Shown: positions 34,179-42,103 of the stretch, piece after piece
Numbering within the stretch: position 1 is the stretch's first letter
How the letters are laid out: each line of letters begins with the position of its first letter
Assembly (NCBI GenBank): GCA_963825565.1
Contig: CAWGTW010000004.1
Span: 1 to 64,000, forward strand
DNA: 64,000 nt
Origin: JBFGCT01 sp963825565
GTDB taxonomy: Bacteria > Actinomycetota > Acidimicrobiia > Acidimicrobiales > Ilumatobacteraceae
Direction: 5' to 3'
Notes under the pieces: generated by a model
Database searches by the model: none
What the model saw: only the letters and a program-made list of their open reading frames with translations
What the model was told of the DNA's origin: nothing
Program-made: the position numbers and the translations under genes

Positions 34179-35392
34179 CCACCGGCGTGGACGAGCGCAC
34201 CGTCCTGGTACACCCGTCGGATGCGTGACCGCACGTCGCCGACGTCGAGCGTGGCACCGTCGAGGACGACGGCGTCGGCGCGCTTGCCGGCCTCGAGCGT
34301 GCCGAGTTCCCCGTGGAGGCCCATCAGCTGCGCCGCGGTCCGTGTCGAGGCGACCCACACCGCCGCATCGGACATGCCGATGTCGCGCATCAGCCCGAGC
34401 TCCCGGAGGTTCTCGCCATGCGGCAGGACCCCGCAATCGGTACCCATCGCGATCTTGACGCCGGCCGCCGCCGCCGCCCGGATCGATTCGTGGTGGGCCT
34501 CCATCACCAGCTTGGTCTTGTCGACCATGAACGCCGGGACGTCGATCCCCCGCTCGACCGCATCGAGGACGCCCTGCGGCGCGACCAGGGTGGGTACGAG
34601 GTAGGTGCCGGCGTCGAGCATCATCTGGATCGCCTCGTCGTCGAGGTAGATCCCGTGCTCGATCGACCGGATGCCCGCCCGGATCGCCGCCTTGATCCCG
34701 GCGGTCGCCTGGGCATGCGCCATCACGAAGCGGTCGGCGGCCGCCGCTTCGGCCACGCACATCTCGAGCTCGTCGTCACGGAAGTGGGCGTGGTGCGGGT
34801 TGCTGCGCGGGGAGAGCACGCCGCCGGTCGTGCAGATCTTGATCACGTCGGCCCCCGCGTGGATGACCTCGCGCACCTTGTGGCGCATCTCCTCGGGACC
34901 ATCGACGATGTTGCGCGGCCGGCCGGGGTGCTCGGTCATCAGCCCCGGCACGTTGGCGCCGCAGAGCTGCCAGTCGTCGCCGTGGCCGCCGGTCTGGCTG
35001 AGGATCGTGATCGAGAGCTGCATCCTCGGCCCGGCGATCAGCCCGCGCTCTTGGGCCACCTTGACCCCGAGGTCGGAGCCGCCAGCCTCGCGCACGGTGG
35101 TGATGCCGCAGGTCAGCGTTCGGGCCATCCGCTCGGCCGCTTCGTAGAAGTTGAGCGAGAACGGGGTGGACAGCGTGGACCCGGCGCCGAGGTTGCCGTC
35201 CATCATGAAGTGGACGTGGCAGTCGAACAGCCCGGGTACGACGAGGTGCCCCGAGCAGTCGACCTCTTCGTCGCCGTCGAGGCCGACGCCGACCTCCGCG
35301 ATCCGATCGCCCTCGAACGCCACGTCGGCGACCGCAGCGTCGGCACCGGTGCCGTCGAACACGGTTCCACCGCGCAGCACGAGACGGGTCAC
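34175..35392 (-). CDS. Metal-dependent amidohydrolase (imidazolonepropionase-like/prolidase branch)
   Basis: 405 residues from a GTG. The metal site is complete: HVHF (Asp-Cys-His-Val-His), Lys in DVIKICTTGG, His in RFVMAHAQATAG, His in SIEHGIYLDD, and Asp in AMGTDCGVLPHGEN. The last of these with HGEN is typical of Xaa-Pro dipeptidase/organophosphate-acid-anhydrolase-like amidohydrolases. It is directly downstream of the LLM oxidoreductase with a 1-base gap and overlaps the YdeI-like gene, so it is the middle of a three-gene operon. Substrate unknown. Confidence 0.85.
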   Translation of the reverse strand: MTRLVLRGGTVFDGTGADAAVADVAFEGDRIAEVGVGLDGDEEVDCSGHLVVPGLFDCHVHFMMDGNLGAGSTLSTPFSLNFYEAAERMARTLTCGITTVREAGGSDLGVKVAQERGLIAGPRMQLSITILSQTGGHGDDWQLCGANVPGLMTEHPGRPRNIVDGPEEMRHKVREVIHAGADVIKICTTGGVLSPRSNPHHAHFRDDELEMCVAEAAAADRFVMAHAQATAGIKAAIRAGIRSIEHGIYLDDEAIQMMLDAGTYLVPTLVAPQGVLDAVERGIDVPAFMVDKTKLVMEAHHESIRAAAAAGVKIAMGTDCGVLPHGENLRELGLMRDIGMSDAAVWVASTRTAAQLMGLHGELGTLEAGKRADAVVLDGATLDVGDVRSRIRRVYQDGALVHAGG

Positions 35393-35393
35393 G

Positions 35394-36251
35394 TCAGGCG
35401 TCCTTCATCTGCTCGACGAGCGGGGCCATCTCGTCGAGGGCGGCGAGCACTTCGTCGGCCGGACCCTGCGGCAGCATGAAGACCCCGCGGGCGACGTGCC
35501 TGTCGGCGAGCTTGGTCAGGCGCTCCTCGTCGGTCGGTGCGCCGAAGACGCCGATCTCGACCGTCGCCGGATCACGCCCGATCGCCTCGCAGGCCTGCTC
35601 GATCTCGGTCCACTTGATCAGCGGGTGCCGGCCGCCGATCGGCATCCAACCGTCGCAGAACTCGGCGATGTCGGCCGCGGTCTTCGGGCCGGCGTTCCCG
35701 CCGAGGATCACCGGCGGATGCGGCGTCTGGACCGGTTTGGGCCACGCCCAGCTCGGCTCGATCGTGACGTGGTCGCCGGCGAACGACGCCTCGTCCTCGG
35801 TCCAGAGCTGTTTCATCGCCAGCACGTTCTCGCGCAGGATCGCCCGCCGCTCGCCGTAGGCGGTGCCGTGTTGCGCCATCTCCTCCTTGTTCCACCCGTA
35901 GCCGACGCCGAACAGGAAGCGGCCGCCCGAGATCCGGTCGACGCTGGCGACCTCCTTCGCGGTGTGGATCGGGTCGCGCTGGGCGACGAGGCAGATCCCG
36001 GTCGCCAGCTTCAACGTCGTGGTCACCGCGGCGGCGGCACCGAGCGCGACGAACGGGTCGTAGGTCCGCCAGTAGTACTCCGGCAGCGGCGGCGCCTCCT
36101 TGGCTCCGCCCCATGGTGTGACCCGGCTGGTCGGGATGTGGGAGTGCTCGGGGAACCACAGCGACTCGAAGCCCCGGTCCTCGACCTCGCGGGCGAGCCG
36201 GACCGGATCGATCGTCTGGTCGGTGGGAAAGATCTCGACGCCGATGTGCAT
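35394..36251 (-). CDS. LLM-class F420-dependent oxidoreductase
   Basis: 285 residues from the ATG at 36251. Luciferase-like TIM barrel: MHIGVEIFPTDQTIDPVRLA, GFESLWFPEHSHIP with the conserved E-H-S, KLATGICLVAQRDPIHTAKEVASVD, SGGRFLFGVGYGWNKEE, and PVILGGNAGPKTAADIAEF. The GFE.LWF.EH and GVG.GWN signatures fit the F420-dependent actinobacterial group. It begins an operon with the amidohydrolase, suggesting joint processing of an amide-containing or cyclic substrate. Confidence 0.85.
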   Translation of the reverse strand: MHIGVEIFPTDQTIDPVRLAREVEDRGFESLWFPEHSHIPTSRVTPWGGAKEAPPLPEYYWRTYDPFVALGAAAAVTTTLKLATGICLVAQRDPIHTAKEVASVDRISGGRFLFGVGYGWNKEEMAQHGTAYGERRAILRENVLAMKQLWTEDEASFAGDHVTIEPSWAWPKPVQTPHPPVILGGNAGPKTAADIAEFCDGWMPIGGRHPLIKWTEIEQACEAIGRDPATVEIGVFGAPTDEERLTKLADRHVARGVFMLPQGPADEVLAALDEMAPLVEQMKDA

Positions 36252-36396
36252 GCCAAGCGACGCTACCGGCCGGTCGTCGACCGGCTCGACGCGGACCGCT
36301 CGAACTGGAGCGAAGGGGCCGACCGACGCGGTGGTCCGACGAGGCGGCCCTGCGTGCGATCCGGTCCGGCGTCCGATGAGAACACCGAGCCGGACG

Positions 36397-36433
36397 CGCA
36401 ACGGCCGGTGGGACGTACCCACCGGCCGTTGCG
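36397..36433 (-). terminator. 16-bp perfect hairpin after the 49-residue membrane peptide gene
   Basis: CGCAACGGCCGGTGGG (36397-36412) pairs perfectly with 36418-36433 around ACGTA. It lies 33 bases past the stop of the small gene and ahead of the LLM gene, on the same strand. Confidence 0.65.
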
Positions 36434-36465
36434 GGAGCGGGCGCCGCGCGACGTCCGATTCCCCC

Positions 36466-36615
36466 TCAGGAAGCTCTCGCCTGCGGTTCTGCTCGCTCCA
36501 TGGGCGCGCCCGTTACGGCGCGCTCGCTCTCGTCAGTCGTGATGAAGCGCATCACCAGTGCGACGGTTGCCGCGGCGATGGCGATCAGGCCGACGGCCCA
36601 CACGACTCGCTTCAT
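36466..36615 (-). CDS. 49-residue single-TM membrane peptide
   Basis: MKRVVWAVGLIAIAAATVAL is a positive-inside start and TM helix, followed by a short polar tail ending ERAEPQARAS. It has the best ribosome site in the region (GGAAGGAGAGCC before the ATG) and is followed by a strong terminator. Both suggest a real, well-expressed small gene. It is divergent from the multicopper oxidase across a 200-base intergenic region and could share its control. Confidence 0.6.
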   Translation of the reverse strand: MKRVVWAVGLIAIAAATVALVMRFITTDESERAVTGAPMERAEPQARAS

Positions 36616-36803
36616 GGCTCTCCTTCCACGGGAGCACGGCTGACGTTCTCTCCCTCGGTTCCGATCTTCGGACCGCCGAACCCACCGAGACAGGGTCCAA
36701 GGTCCCATGGTCCCGCCGGCCGTCCGAATCGGACAATGTGACCAAAGTCCCGAATCCGGGAACGAATGCTCCACGAATCAGAGATCGGGCACTGGCCGTT
36801 GCT

Positions 36804-36809
36804 TAGTAT
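36804..36809 (+). promoter_or_regulatory. Candidate -10 for a leaderless multicopper oxidase transcript
   Basis: TAGTAT at 36804-36809 lies 7 bases before the ATG at 36817, the spacing expected for a leaderless actinobacterial mRNA. No convincing ribosome site precedes the ATG and the -35 is poor. Confidence 0.35.
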
Positions 36810-36816
36810 GCCCGTC

Positions 36817-38256
36817 ATGACGATTACCGAAGAGCGGCCGGCATCCGGCGCAACCCCTCCCTCACGGCCCGGAACGTCCAAGCCATCGCCGATCGGCGCC
36901 GGCGTGTTCCTGGCGATCACCGGACTGCTGATCGCGCTCGTCCTCGGCGTCGTGGCGATTGGTGTGATCGCACTCATCCAGGACGACGGCGGCGGCGGTG
37001 GTACAGCCGCTGCGTCCTCCACGGTCGATGTGCAGCTCACCGAGTTCGCGATCACCGGCGAGCTGGCGGCACCGGAGGGCAACGTGACCATCAACGTCGT
37101 CAACGCCGGCTCGATCGAGCACAACCTCGCGGTGCGCGAGACCGGAGCCCAGACGCGCAATCTGCAGTCACGCGGGGTCGACGAGCTCGACCTCGGCAAC
37201 CTCGCGCCCGGCACCTACGAGCTGTACTGCGCGATCACCGGCCACGCCGAGTCGGGCATGAAGGCCGAGCTCGTCGTCTACGCCGAGGGCGACGCACCGC
37301 CGTCGGCGTCTCCGAGCGAGGAGAACCTGACGCCCGAGCAGATGAACCAGATGATGATCGACTCGATGAACGCCTACCTCGATCCCGAGCTGTCGTCGAC
37401 CGAAGGGGTCGGCAACCCGATCCTCGAGCCGGAGATCCTCCCCGACGGCACCAAGCTGTTCAAGCTGACCGCCGCCGTCACCCCGTGGGAGGTCTCGCCC
37501 GGCGAGTTCGTCGACGCCTGGACGTACAACGGCGTCGTCCCCGGCCCGCAGATCAAGGTCGACGTGGGCGACAACGTGCGGGTCGAGCTCACCAACAACA
37601 CACCGCTCGGCACCGACATCCACTGGCACGGCATCCACACGCCCAACTCCGAAGACGGCGTGTCGCCGTTCACCCAGGATCCGGTCCTGACCGGTGAGAC
37701 CTACACCTACGAGTTCGTCGCCGACGAGCCGGCGATCGGGATGTACCACGCCCACCTGCACAGCCAGACGTCGGTGATCAACGGCATGTTCGCCGCCTTC
37801 ACGATCGGCGAGGCCCCGATCCCGTATGGGCAGACGATCAGCGGCGTGACGATCCCCGACGAGATCGACTTCGCGGTCGACGAGCCGATGGTGCTCAACG
37901 ACGCCGGCGTGATCGGTCTGACGTTGAACGGCAAGAGCTTCCCGGCGACCGCGAAGATCGCGATGACCGAGGGCGACTGGGGCCACATCACCTACTACAA
38001 CGAGGGCCTCACGGCGCACCCGATGCACATGCACCAGTTCCCGCAGCTGGTGTACGCCAAGGACGGGATCCCGCTCGACAGCCCCTACTGGGCCGACACG
38101 ATCAACGTCGCCCCCGGCGAGCGGTACTCGGTCATCTTCCAGGCCGGCGATCCGGGTGTGTGGGTCTATCACTGCCACATCCTCACCCACGTCGAACGGG
38201 TCGACGGGATGTTCGGGATGGTCACCGCCGTGGTCGTGAGCCCCAAGGAGGGTTGA
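36817..38256 (+). CDS. Membrane-anchored multicopper oxidase with N-terminal cupredoxin domain
   Basis: 479 residues. An N-terminal TM anchor (about 25-52) is followed by a plastocyanin-like domain (70-150) with type 1 copper ligands IEHNLAV, YELYCAITGHAESGM (His, Cys, His, Met). Residues 190-475 form a two-domain multicopper oxidase: HWHGIH (about 269), YHAHLHSQ (310), HPMHMHQF (401) and VYHCHILTHVERVDGMFGM (451-470), with the HCH and type 1 residues intact. The fused cupredoxin could feed electrons to the oxidase. Alternatives are a three-domain nitrite-reductase-like enzyme or a copper-tolerance oxidase. It acts outside the membrane; substrate unknown. Confidence 0.85.
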   Translation: MTITEERPASGATPPSRPGTSKPSPIGAGVFLAITGLLIALVLGVVAIGVIALIQDDGGGGGTAAASSTVDVQLTEFAITGELAAPEGNVTINVVNAGSIEHNLAVRETGAQTRNLQSRGVDELDLGNLAPGTYELYCAITGHAESGMKAELVVYAEGDAPPSASPSEENLTPEQMNQMMIDSMNAYLDPELSSTEGVGNPILEPEILPDGTKLFKLTAAVTPWEVSPGEFVDAWTYNGVVPGPQIKVDVGDNVRVELTNNTPLGTDIHWHGIHTPNSEDGVSPFTQDPVLTGETYTYEFVADEPAIGMYHAHLHSQTSVINGMFAAFTIGEAPIPYGQTISGVTIPDEIDFAVDEPMVLNDAGVIGLTLNGKSFPATAKIAMTEGDWGHITYYNEGLTAHPMHMHQFPQLVYAKDGIPLDSPYWADTINVAPGERYSVIFQAGDPGVWVYHCHILTHVERVDGMFGMVTAVVVSPKEG

Positions 38257-38348
38257 TCGGCCCTGTTCGGCACGCAGTGGGTTGCGTACGGTTGCCACCG
38301 AGGGCGTGGACGCCACCACGCGTCCTCGAACCACCGAGGAGGTCACCC

Positions 38349-38864
38349 ATGAACAGATTCCTGACCAGGCGACGGATGCTTGCGGCCGGCGCAGGTGCGG
38401 CGGTCACGGCCCCCGCCGTGCTCGCTGCCGGGGCGCAGCCGGCGGGCGCGGTGCTGCCCAACCGGGACGGTCCGGCCAACGTGCCGCTCCTTCCGCGGCG
38501 GGTCTACGACTCGAGGCAACCCGACTCGATCATGGGAGGCGCGCGCCTGGCGTCCGGTGAGAGCGTGGTCGTCAACGTCGGGTCGGCGGAGGGTTACTCG
38601 TTCTCGCTTGGCGTGTTCGTCAACTGCACGGTCACCGACACGATCGGGTGGGGGTGGCTGACGATCTCGGGCTCCGATGACAGCGGCGAGCTGCCGATCC
38701 CGCAGACATCGAACGTCAACTGGTCGACGAACGGCCAGACGCTGGCCAACCTCGCGCTCAGCGCGATCGGCGACGAGCACTCGATCGAGGTCCGCTGCGG
38801 CGGCAGCGGCGCGACCCACTTCATCCTCGACGTCCAGGGCTACGTCCCGGTCACGAGCATCTGA
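38349..38864 (+). CDS. Tat-exported beta-rich surface protein
   Basis: 171 residues, with GGAGG 7 bases before the ATG. The Tat signal TRRRMLAAGAGAAVTAPAVLA is followed by a single module: RRVYDSRQPDS, GESVVVNV, SLGVFVNCTVTDTIGWGWLTI, STNGQTLANLALS, IEVRCGGSGATHFILDVQGYV. This is the domain that recurs in many actinobacterial secreted proteins as LLDTR to DVxGYF modules, of unknown function and often attached to enzymes. Here it stands alone. It follows the multicopper oxidase with a 92-base gap. Confidence 0.7.
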   Translation: MNRFLTRRRMLAAGAGAAVTAPAVLAAGAQPAGAVLPNRDGPANVPLLPRRVYDSRQPDSIMGGARLASGESVVVNVGSAEGYSFSLGVFVNCTVTDTIGWGWLTISGSDDSGELPIPQTSNVNWSTNGQTLANLALSAIGDEHSIEVRCGGSGATHFILDVQGYVPVTSI

Positions 38865-38881
38865 CCTGCGCGTCAACAGCT

Positions 38882-38894
38882 GGTGTCTGACACC
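38882..38894. repeat. GGTGTCTGACACC palindrome between convergent genes
   Basis: A perfect 13-base palindrome, 17 bases after the Tat gene stop and 11 bases before the enoyl-CoA hydratase stop. It may serve as a short terminator core or as one copy of a dispersed repeat. Confidence 0.4.
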
Positions 38895-38905
38895 CGTTGT
38901 CGGCG

Positions 38906-39781
38906 TCAGGCTTCGGCGCGGATGACCTTGATGCCGGCGGGGTCGACCAGGGAGCCGAACTTCAGGCGGTTGTGGCTGTGGGCGACGTGGTGCAGCCCGA
39001 ACGCGGACTGGATCGCGGTGTACATGCCCATCGCGTCGAGGGCGTTGTTGACCGACTGCTTGGCCAGGGTGAGGCCGAACATCGGCCGCCGGGCGATGTG
39101 CTCGGCCATCGCCAGCGTCGCCGACTCGAGGTCGTCGCGCGGCACGACCCGGTTGACCATCCCGTGCCGCAGCGCCTCGTCGGCGGTGATCGCCCGGCCG
39201 GTGAACAGCATCTCCTTGGCCAGTCTCGCCCCGGCCTCGAACGGGTGCGTGAAGTACTCGTGCCCGTTGACGCCGAACGCGACGACCGGGTCGGAGAACG
39301 TCGCGTCGTCCGAGCAGACGATCAGGTCCATCGGCCAGACGAGCATCAGCCCGCCGGCGATCACCTTGCCCTGGACCGACGCGATCGTCGGCTTGGGGAG
39401 GTTCCGCCAGCGCCAGCACAGCCCGACGTACATCTCCGCTTCGCGGGCCATGTAGCCCTCGGCCCCATCGGCGTCGAAGTGGCACTGGGTGCCGATCGTC
39501 GGGAGGTCGGCCATGTCGGGAGCGGTGTCGGCCAGGTCGTGACCGGACGAGAAGTGCTTGCCGTCGGCGGCGAGCACGATGCAGCGGACGTCGTCGTCCC
39601 GGGCTGCCCGGTCGAAGGCCTGGTTGAGCTCGGTGAGCATCAGGTAGTTCTGGGCGTTGGCCGTCTCCGGCCGCGCCAGGGTGATGCGGGCGACCCCTTC
39701 GGCGGGCGTGTCGTAGCGGACGTGCTGCCAGTCGGCTGCCAGCGGGTCGTCGGGCCGGTCGTCGGGCGTGGGGTCGGTCAT
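38906..39781 (-). CDS. Enoyl-CoA hydratase/isomerase family protein
   Basis: 291 residues. Crotonase fold: VARITLARPETANAQN, oxyanion-hole strand CIVLAADGKHFSSGHDL, KPTIASVQGKVIAGGLMLVWPMDLIV and LFTGRAITADEALRHGMVNRVV. In place of the usual Glu-containing helix motifs there is FGVNGHEYFTHP, so it may be a hydratase variant, isomerase or thioesterase-like member rather than standard FadB. It likely acts in an acyl-CoA degradation pathway. It is followed 29 bases upstream by the sulfatase on the same strand. Confidence 0.85.
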   Translation of the reverse strand: MTDPTPDDRPDDPLAADWQHVRYDTPAEGVARITLARPETANAQNYLMLTELNQAFDRAARDDDVRCIVLAADGKHFSSGHDLADTAPDMADLPTIGTQCHFDADGAEGYMAREAEMYVGLCWRWRNLPKPTIASVQGKVIAGGLMLVWPMDLIVCSDDATFSDPVVAFGVNGHEYFTHPFEAGARLAKEMLFTGRAITADEALRHGMVNRVVPRDDLESATLAMAEHIARRPMFGLTLAKQSVNNALDAMGMYTAIQSAFGLHHVAHSHNRLKFGSLVDPAGIKVIRAEA

Positions 39782-39810
39782 CGTGGTCCTCCTCGAGCGG
39801 TCGGCACGGT

Positions 39811-41433
39811 TCAGCTCAGTCCGAGCCGGACCAGTTGTTCGTCGGGCGCCTCGACGTCGATCAGTGCGGTGCGCAGCAGGTCGTCCATGTCGGCGGCGCC
39901 CGCCTCCGCGGCGCGGTTCTCCTCCTCGTCCGGGTCGACGTCGAGATCATAGAGGTGGTGCTGGCCGAGCGACCGCTCGCCGCCGGCCCAGAACGGGAGC
40001 ACGTCGCCGGCGGCGAACGGCTGGCGGAGCACCGGCACGTCCGAGCCGGGCATGTAGTCGAGCGTCGCCCGCCGATCGGGTGGAGGGAACCGCATGAAGT
40101 CGGCCAGCGCCGGCTGGACCGGCATCGTCGACCAGCGGTTCGACCACATCGACAGCGGGAAGTTGTCGCCGACGGGAGCCCGGGCGTACTTCCGCCGGCC
40201 GTCGGTGACCTGGACCCAGTTGCCGAACACGCCGCCGATCGCCCACTCCCTGACCGCGGTCGCACGCCCGGTGAGGAGCGGGACGAGCGACCTGCCGTGG
40301 GTGCGGTGCGCGGCGCGGACCCCGAACGCGTCGGCGATGGTCGCGTGCAGGTCGACGTTGGTCGACAGCGCGTCGATGTCGCGGGGCTCGGTGCCGGGCC
40401 AGTGGATCAGCAGCGGCGTGTGGCCGAGCGGCTCGAACTGCGGGACCATCGGCTTGCCCCACACGTCGACCCGCTCGGAGGCACCTGGCTCGCCGTTCGA
40501 CCGGACCTCGCCGAGGTAGTGCCCGTGGTCGGTGCACACGACGACCGCGGTGGAGTCCCACAGTCCCTGGGCGTCGAGCTCGTCGAGGACCGTGCCGAGC
40601 CAGTGGTCGATCATCGACAGTTTGGCCCCGTAGTTGGCCCGGATGTGCCGGGCCTGGGCATCGCTCAGCCATCCCTGCGACTGCGCCCCGACCGCGTACG
40701 GCGGCCAGATCAGCCGGTCGGACCGCCACGGCTCGTCGTCGTAGGTCGACGCCCACGGCTCGGGGGTGTCGAACGGCTCGTGGGGGTCGAACTCGTCGAC
40801 GAACAGCAGCCAGCGATCGTGTGCCGCCGGGGCGGTGCGCAGCCAGTCGGCGGCGGCGCGCATCGTGGTCGGCCCGGGGAAGTCGGACTCGTGCCGGAAC
40901 CACGATCGGCTGTCGTCGTAGTGCCGCCGGCCGGCCGTCTCCCCGGTGATGCCGAACCGCGATCGGAGGAACCAGCCACCGTCGGCGGCGGCCGGCAAGG
41001 ACGACGGCGCACCGATCGCCGAGGGGTCGGGGTGCGTGCGCCACGGGTCGCCCTCGCCGCCCCGGACGTAGTCCCACGCGGCGAAGTCGGTGTGGTAGTT
41101 CTCGCCGCCGGTCTCGAACAGATGGGGGTGATCGGAGACGAGCATCGTCGTCACGCCTGCCCGGCGGAGGGCCGCGGTGATCGGCTCCTCCCACAGCTCG
41201 ATCGACCCCCACGGCTTCCAGAGGAAGTCCAGGGCGCCGCAGAGGATGTCGTGCCGGGCGGGCATGCACGGCAGCGAGCCGGTGACATGGTTGGTGAAGC
41301 GCGACGACCGGGCGGCGAAGCGGTCGAGGTTCGGCGTCGCGAACTCGGTGCCGCCGTACGCGCCGAGCAGGTGGCGGTTGAGGCTGTCGAGCACGACGAC
41401 GACCATGTTCGGCGCCGCCGGGCGGGAGTCCAT
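39811..41433 (-). CDS. Cys-type sulfatase (alkaline phosphatase superfamily)
   Basis: 540 residues. Cys56 in PCMPARHDIL is the CxPxR site converted to formylglycine. Metal ligands are in VVVVLDSLNRHLLG and VVCTDHGHYLGE, and further active-site residues are in DEFDPHEPFDTP. No signal peptide is present, so the enzyme appears cytoplasmic or needs another export route. A formylglycine-generating enzyme is not in the window. The broad C-terminal domain ends with DVEAPDEQLVRLGL. Likely arylsulfatase or related phosphonate hydrolase; substrate unknown. Confidence 0.88.
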   Translation of the reverse strand: MDSRPAAPNMVVVVLDSLNRHLLGAYGGTEFATPNLDRFAARSSRFTNHVTGSLPCMPARHDILCGALDFLWKPWGSIELWEEPITAALRRAGVTTMLVSDHPHLFETGGENYHTDFAAWDYVRGGEGDPWRTHPDPSAIGAPSSLPAAADGGWFLRSRFGITGETAGRRHYDDSRSWFRHESDFPGPTTMRAAADWLRTAPAAHDRWLLFVDEFDPHEPFDTPEPWASTYDDEPWRSDRLIWPPYAVGAQSQGWLSDAQARHIRANYGAKLSMIDHWLGTVLDELDAQGLWDSTAVVVCTDHGHYLGEVRSNGEPGASERVDVWGKPMVPQFEPLGHTPLLIHWPGTEPRDIDALSTNVDLHATIADAFGVRAAHRTHGRSLVPLLTGRATAVREWAIGGVFGNWVQVTDGRRKYARAPVGDNFPLSMWSNRWSTMPVQPALADFMRFPPPDRRATLDYMPGSDVPVLRQPFAAGDVLPFWAGGERSLGQHHLYDLDVDPDEEENRAAEAGAADMDDLLRTALIDVEAPDEQLVRLGLS

Positions 41434-41493
41434 CCCCGAACCTTAGAGCGCACGCGGGCGGGGGTACGCTGCGACGAGCGGGGAGGGCGCATC

Positions 41494-42072
41494 ATGATCA
41501 AGCGAACGGTCGGGCGGGCCGTGTTGCACGCCACGCGGTGGGGCAGCGCCGGATCTCCTCCCGACATCCCGAAGTACGTGATGATCGGCGCTCCGCACAC
41601 CAGCAACTGGGACCTGCTCTTCCTCCTCATGTTCGCCTGGTCGCACGGCCTGAGCGTCTCCTGGCTCGGGAAGGACAGCCTGTTCGTCGGCCCGGTCGGC
41701 TGGTTGCTCCGTGGGCTCGGAGGCATTCCGGTCCGGCGTGGGCAGCGCGGCGGGCTCGTCGACTCGTTGGCGGCAACGTTCGCCGCCGCGCCCGAACTGA
41801 TCGTCGTCGTTCCGCCCGAGGGCACGCGGCGGCGAACCGACCACTGGAAGTCGGGGTTCTACCGCGTCGCCGGCCGCGCCGGGGTACCGGTCGTGTGCAG
41901 CTACCTCGACTACGGCACCCGGGTCGGCGGATTCGGCCCGACCGTGTGGCCGAGTGCCGACGAGGACGCCGACATGGAGGTCTTCCGTGCGTTCTACGCC
42001 GGCAAGCAGGGCAAGTACGCCGACCAGTTCAGCGAGGTCCGCCTGCGCGACACGCCGCAGGACCGCACCTGA
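41494..42072 (+). CDS. PlsC-family acyltransferase
   Basis: 192 residues, with GGGAGG 9 bases before the ATG. The HX4D motif is HTSNWD (His35, Asp40), then SWLGKDSLFVGPVGWLLRGLGGIPVRRG and the acceptor motif PPEGTRRR, where the usual FPEGTRS is modified. It is compact, without N-terminal TM helices, matching the short 1-acyl-glycerol-3-phosphate acyltransferase-like group in actinobacteria. It is divergent from the sulfatase and convergent with the acidic repeat protein. Confidence 0.85.
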   Translation: MIKRTVGRAVLHATRWGSAGSPPDIPKYVMIGAPHTSNWDLLFLLMFAWSHGLSVSWLGKDSLFVGPVGWLLRGLGGIPVRRGQRGGLVDSLAATFAAAPELIVVVPPEGTRRRTDHWKSGFYRVAGRAGVPVVCSYLDYGTRVGGFGPTVWPSADEDADMEVFRAFYAGKQGKYADQFSEVRLRDTPQDRT

Positions 42073-42103
42073 TCTGTTCGGTGCGTGACCCCGAACGGAT
42101 CAG
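42069..42103. terminator. Bidirectional terminator overlapping both stop codons
   Basis: CTGATCTGTTCGG (42069-42081) pairs with CCGAACGGATCAG (42091-42103) over 13 bp with one T-G wobble and a 9-base loop. Both the acyltransferase TGA and the acidic protein's stop lie within the stem. Confidence 0.7.

Noticed and set aside
38882..38894. GGTGTCTGACACC as a specific operator
   Set aside because: It lies between two convergent stop codons, where control of initiation is unlikely. I list it only as a palindrome.
39835..41493. The long upstream part of the plus-strand frame ahead of the acyltransferase
   Set aside because: It is antisense to the sulfatase. The acyltransferase family start and a ribosome site lie at 41494.
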